This document shows, one piece after another, positions 12,608 to 13,869 of a DNA stretch of 13,869 nucleotides; the first letter of the stretch is position 1; each line of letters opens with the position of its first letter. The notes beneath the pieces were generated by a model. That model saw only the letters and a program-made list of their open reading frames with translations. It made no database searches and was not told where the DNA came from. The position numbers and the translations under genes were made by a program. This DNA is from an uncultured Eubacteriales bacterium (lineage in GTDB: Bacteria; Bacillota; Clostridia; Peptostreptococcales; Anaerovoracaceae), in contig URWB01000057.1 of NCBI GenBank assembly GCA_900551415.1, positions 1-13,869 of the forward strand. The letters are read 5' to 3'.

Positions 12608-13768
12608 TTAGAGTAACCTGTTTTGCCGCGTTTGTCTACTGCTAATTTGCCAGACGGCGTCTGTTAATTTTTGCATCTGCGCTTTGGTGTTGAACGGACC
12701 GACGCTGACACGCACGCCGCCCTGCTCCCATGTCCCGATGCTCTTGTGTGCCAGTCCCGCGCAGTGATAGCCGCCGCGCACCGCAATCCCGTACTGATTG
12801 TTCAGTGTCGCGGTCACTTCCTCCGCGGGCAGACCCTCGATATTGAACAGGGTGATGCCGGTTTTTTTGCCGGCAGGCGGTCCGTAACGAAGGACGCCGG
12901 GCATTTCGTCTAAACATGCGTCCAGATAGGAGATCAGCTCTTCCTCATACCGCGCGATAACATCTACGCCGATTTTCGCGACAAATTCTGTGCCGCGGCC
13001 AAGTCCGATGATTGCCGGCGCGTTGATCGTTCCTGCCTCAAAGCCCTCCGGAAACTCCCGCGGCTGCTCTCTGCTCTTGGATTCTGTTCCGGTTCCTCCC
13101 TCCAGCATCGGTCGCAGCGCCGTTCGTGGCGATGCGTACAAACCTCCGCTTCCCTGCGGTCCGAGCAGCCCCTTGTGCCCGGGGAAGGCCAGCAAATCGA
13201 TATGCATGTGTGCTACGTCAAGCGGCATACAGCCCGCTCCCTGCGCGCCGTCAACCATAAAAAAAATCCCTTTTCGGTTCGCGAGTTCACCGATCTCGGC
13301 AATCGGCATCTTGCCTCCGGTCACGTTCGAAGCCGCGGTAACGATAATCAGCTTCGTATTCGGTCGAATCGTTTTTTCGATGTCCGCCGCGGTAAGCAGC
13401 CCGTCCCTGTCCGCGCGAAGTACGGAATGCGTGATACCGAGTTTTTCCAGACTCTTAAGCGGCCGCAGTACCGAATTATGTTCCATGCTCGTTGTAATGA
13501 CATGATCGCCGGAACGCAAAAGTCCCTTGATGCCTAAATTGAGTGCTTCTGTGGTGTTTTTGGTGAAAATCAGCTGCTCCGCTTTTTCGATGCCAAAGAA
13601 CGCGGCGATGCGCTTGCGGGCATGGTAAACCTCTTCGCCCGTTTTTATCGACAGGAAGTGTCCGGAGCGCCCGGGATTGCCGCAATATTTTAATATACAT
13701 TCCTCCATCGCCGCCAGCATTACGCGCGGCTTCGGGTAGGAGGTTGCCCCATTATCCAGATAGATCAT
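12608..13768 (-). CDS. Cysteine desulfurase family protein (class V aminotransferase fold)
   Basis: A 386-residue PLP enzyme of the SufS/CsdA-like family, closest in feel to the EF2568-type 'cysteine desulfurase family protein'. It takes sulfur (or selenium) from cysteine (or selenocysteine) as an enzyme-bound persulfide. The motifs are YLDNGAT (3-9), MEHNS with His97 stacking on PLP, and MVDGAQ (Asp173, Gln176). FPGHKG carries the PLP-binding Lys199, RGGYHCAG the catalytic Cys336 and GGVRVS Arg353. ATG 13768 (MIYLDNGAT) is preferred over 13774 because GAGG lies 8 nt upstream of it but only 2 nt before the other. No scaffold or Suf genes are next to it, so the sulfur acceptor is unknown; a role in selenium or cofactor metabolism is possible from family precedent only. 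Confidence 0.93.
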   Translation of the reverse strand: MIYLDNGATSYPKPRVMLAAMEECILKYCGNPGRSGHFLSIKTGEEVYHARKRIAAFFGIEKAEQLIFTKNTTEALNLGIKGLLRSGDHVITTSMEHNSVLRPLKSLEKLGITHSVLRADRDGLLTAADIEKTIRPNTKLIIVTAASNVTGGKMPIAEIGELANRKGIFFMVDGAQGAGCMPLDVAHMHIDLLAFPGHKGLLGPQGSGGLYASPRTALRPMLEGGTGTESKSREQPREFPEGFEAGTINAPAIIGLGRGTEFVAKIGVDVIARYEEELISYLDACLDEMPGVLRYGPPAGKKTGITLFNIEGLPAEEVTATLNNQYGIAVRGGYHCAGLAHKSIGTWEQGGVRVSVGPFNTKAQMQKLTDAVWQISSRQTRQNRLL

Positions 13769-13790
13769 CCTCATTTCCTCACTGCGTCAT

Positions 13791-13869
13791 ATAAGAAAGT
13801 CGGCTTCGCCGATTAGATTTTTAGCGGTAGACTTTCTTGTTATTCCGGAAATATCGGAACGATATTTCC
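13791..13869 (-). promoter_or_regulatory. Structured leader upstream of the cysteine desulfurase gene
   Basis: On the minus strand this reads a 9-bp palindrome, GGAAATATC-GTTCC-GATATTTCC (13869-13847). AAGAAAGTC (13838-13830) follows, then a hairpin TCGGC-GAA-GCCGA (13812-13800) running into CTTTCTTAT. AAGAAAGTC is exactly complementary to GACTTTCTT (13801-13793), which overlaps the hairpin 3' arm and its T-rich tail. The two pairings are mutually exclusive, as in attenuators. No known riboswitch consensus is recognised and the window ends here. Confidence 0.45.

Noticed and set aside
1..13869. CRISPR array or insertion sequence
   Set aside because: No regularly spaced repeats with unique spacers and no transposase frame with terminal inverted repeats were seen.
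13841..13869. Third copy of the island-bounding repeat (ATTCCGGAAATAT)
   Set aside because: Only the short TATTCCGGA core matches; the CGTTTCCAA part is absent and the sequence is better explained as a palindrome in the leader.

Overview
The window looks like a low-to-mid GC Firmicute, most likely a clostridial-type anaerobe. Nearly every gene has a strong GGAGG-type ribosome binding site, the promoters match the sigma-A consensus (for example TTGACA-17-TATAAT before hipB), and intrinsic terminators are common. I cannot name the species. The right-hand third (10.8-13.8 kb) is visibly more GC-rich and looks like ordinary chromosome. The middle (about 0.5-8.7 kb) is AT-richer and carries defence and accessory genes.

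Layout. (1) 1-176: tail of an AT-rich gene ending in a LysM-like segment, joined abruptly near base 160 to the 3' end of a tyrosine integrase (to 346). The integrase is followed by the 3' half of a tRNA-Arg(CCT) gene (354-402) and its terminator, the typical end of an element integrated in a tRNA gene. (2) 637-1938: AAA_14/DUF4143 ATPase behind its own promoter, which is flanked by paired inverted-repeat boxes. (3) 2140-8417: a multi-gene restriction-modification system. A plus-strand pair, an XRE-type controller-like regulator and a C5-cytosine methyltransferase, converges on a minus-strand operon of five genes: a PLD/NgoFVII-type nuclease, a Z1-domain ATPase, Vsr, a 78-residue protein of unknown function, and a second PLD/NgoFVII-type nuclease. 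(4) 8529-9049: about 520 bp without a convincing gene. It holds the restriction-operon promoter, decayed integrase-like motifs, a strong hairpin, and a copy of a split direct repeat also found next to the tRNA fragment. (5) 9107-10704: hipBA toxin-antitoxin module. (6) 10844-13768, minus strand: a PLP-dependent cysteine desulfurase-family protein, a predicted lipoprotein and a tandem-DUF2750 protein; the desulfurase has a structured leader.

How the genes fit. The methyltransferase would mark host DNA at a cytosine site and Vsr would repair T:G mismatches left by 5-methylcytosine deamination. The two PLD nucleases with the Z1 motor would attack unmodified DNA. The regulator has its own operator-like repeats and probably sets methyltransferase expression. 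Repeats at 448-487 and 8829-8865 bracket the ATPase plus restriction-modification block, suggesting that it entered or was remodelled as an island next to the tRNA-Arg attachment site. The most interesting points are the dual-PLD/Z1/Vsr combination, the small uncharacterised operon protein, and the island-bounding repeats.
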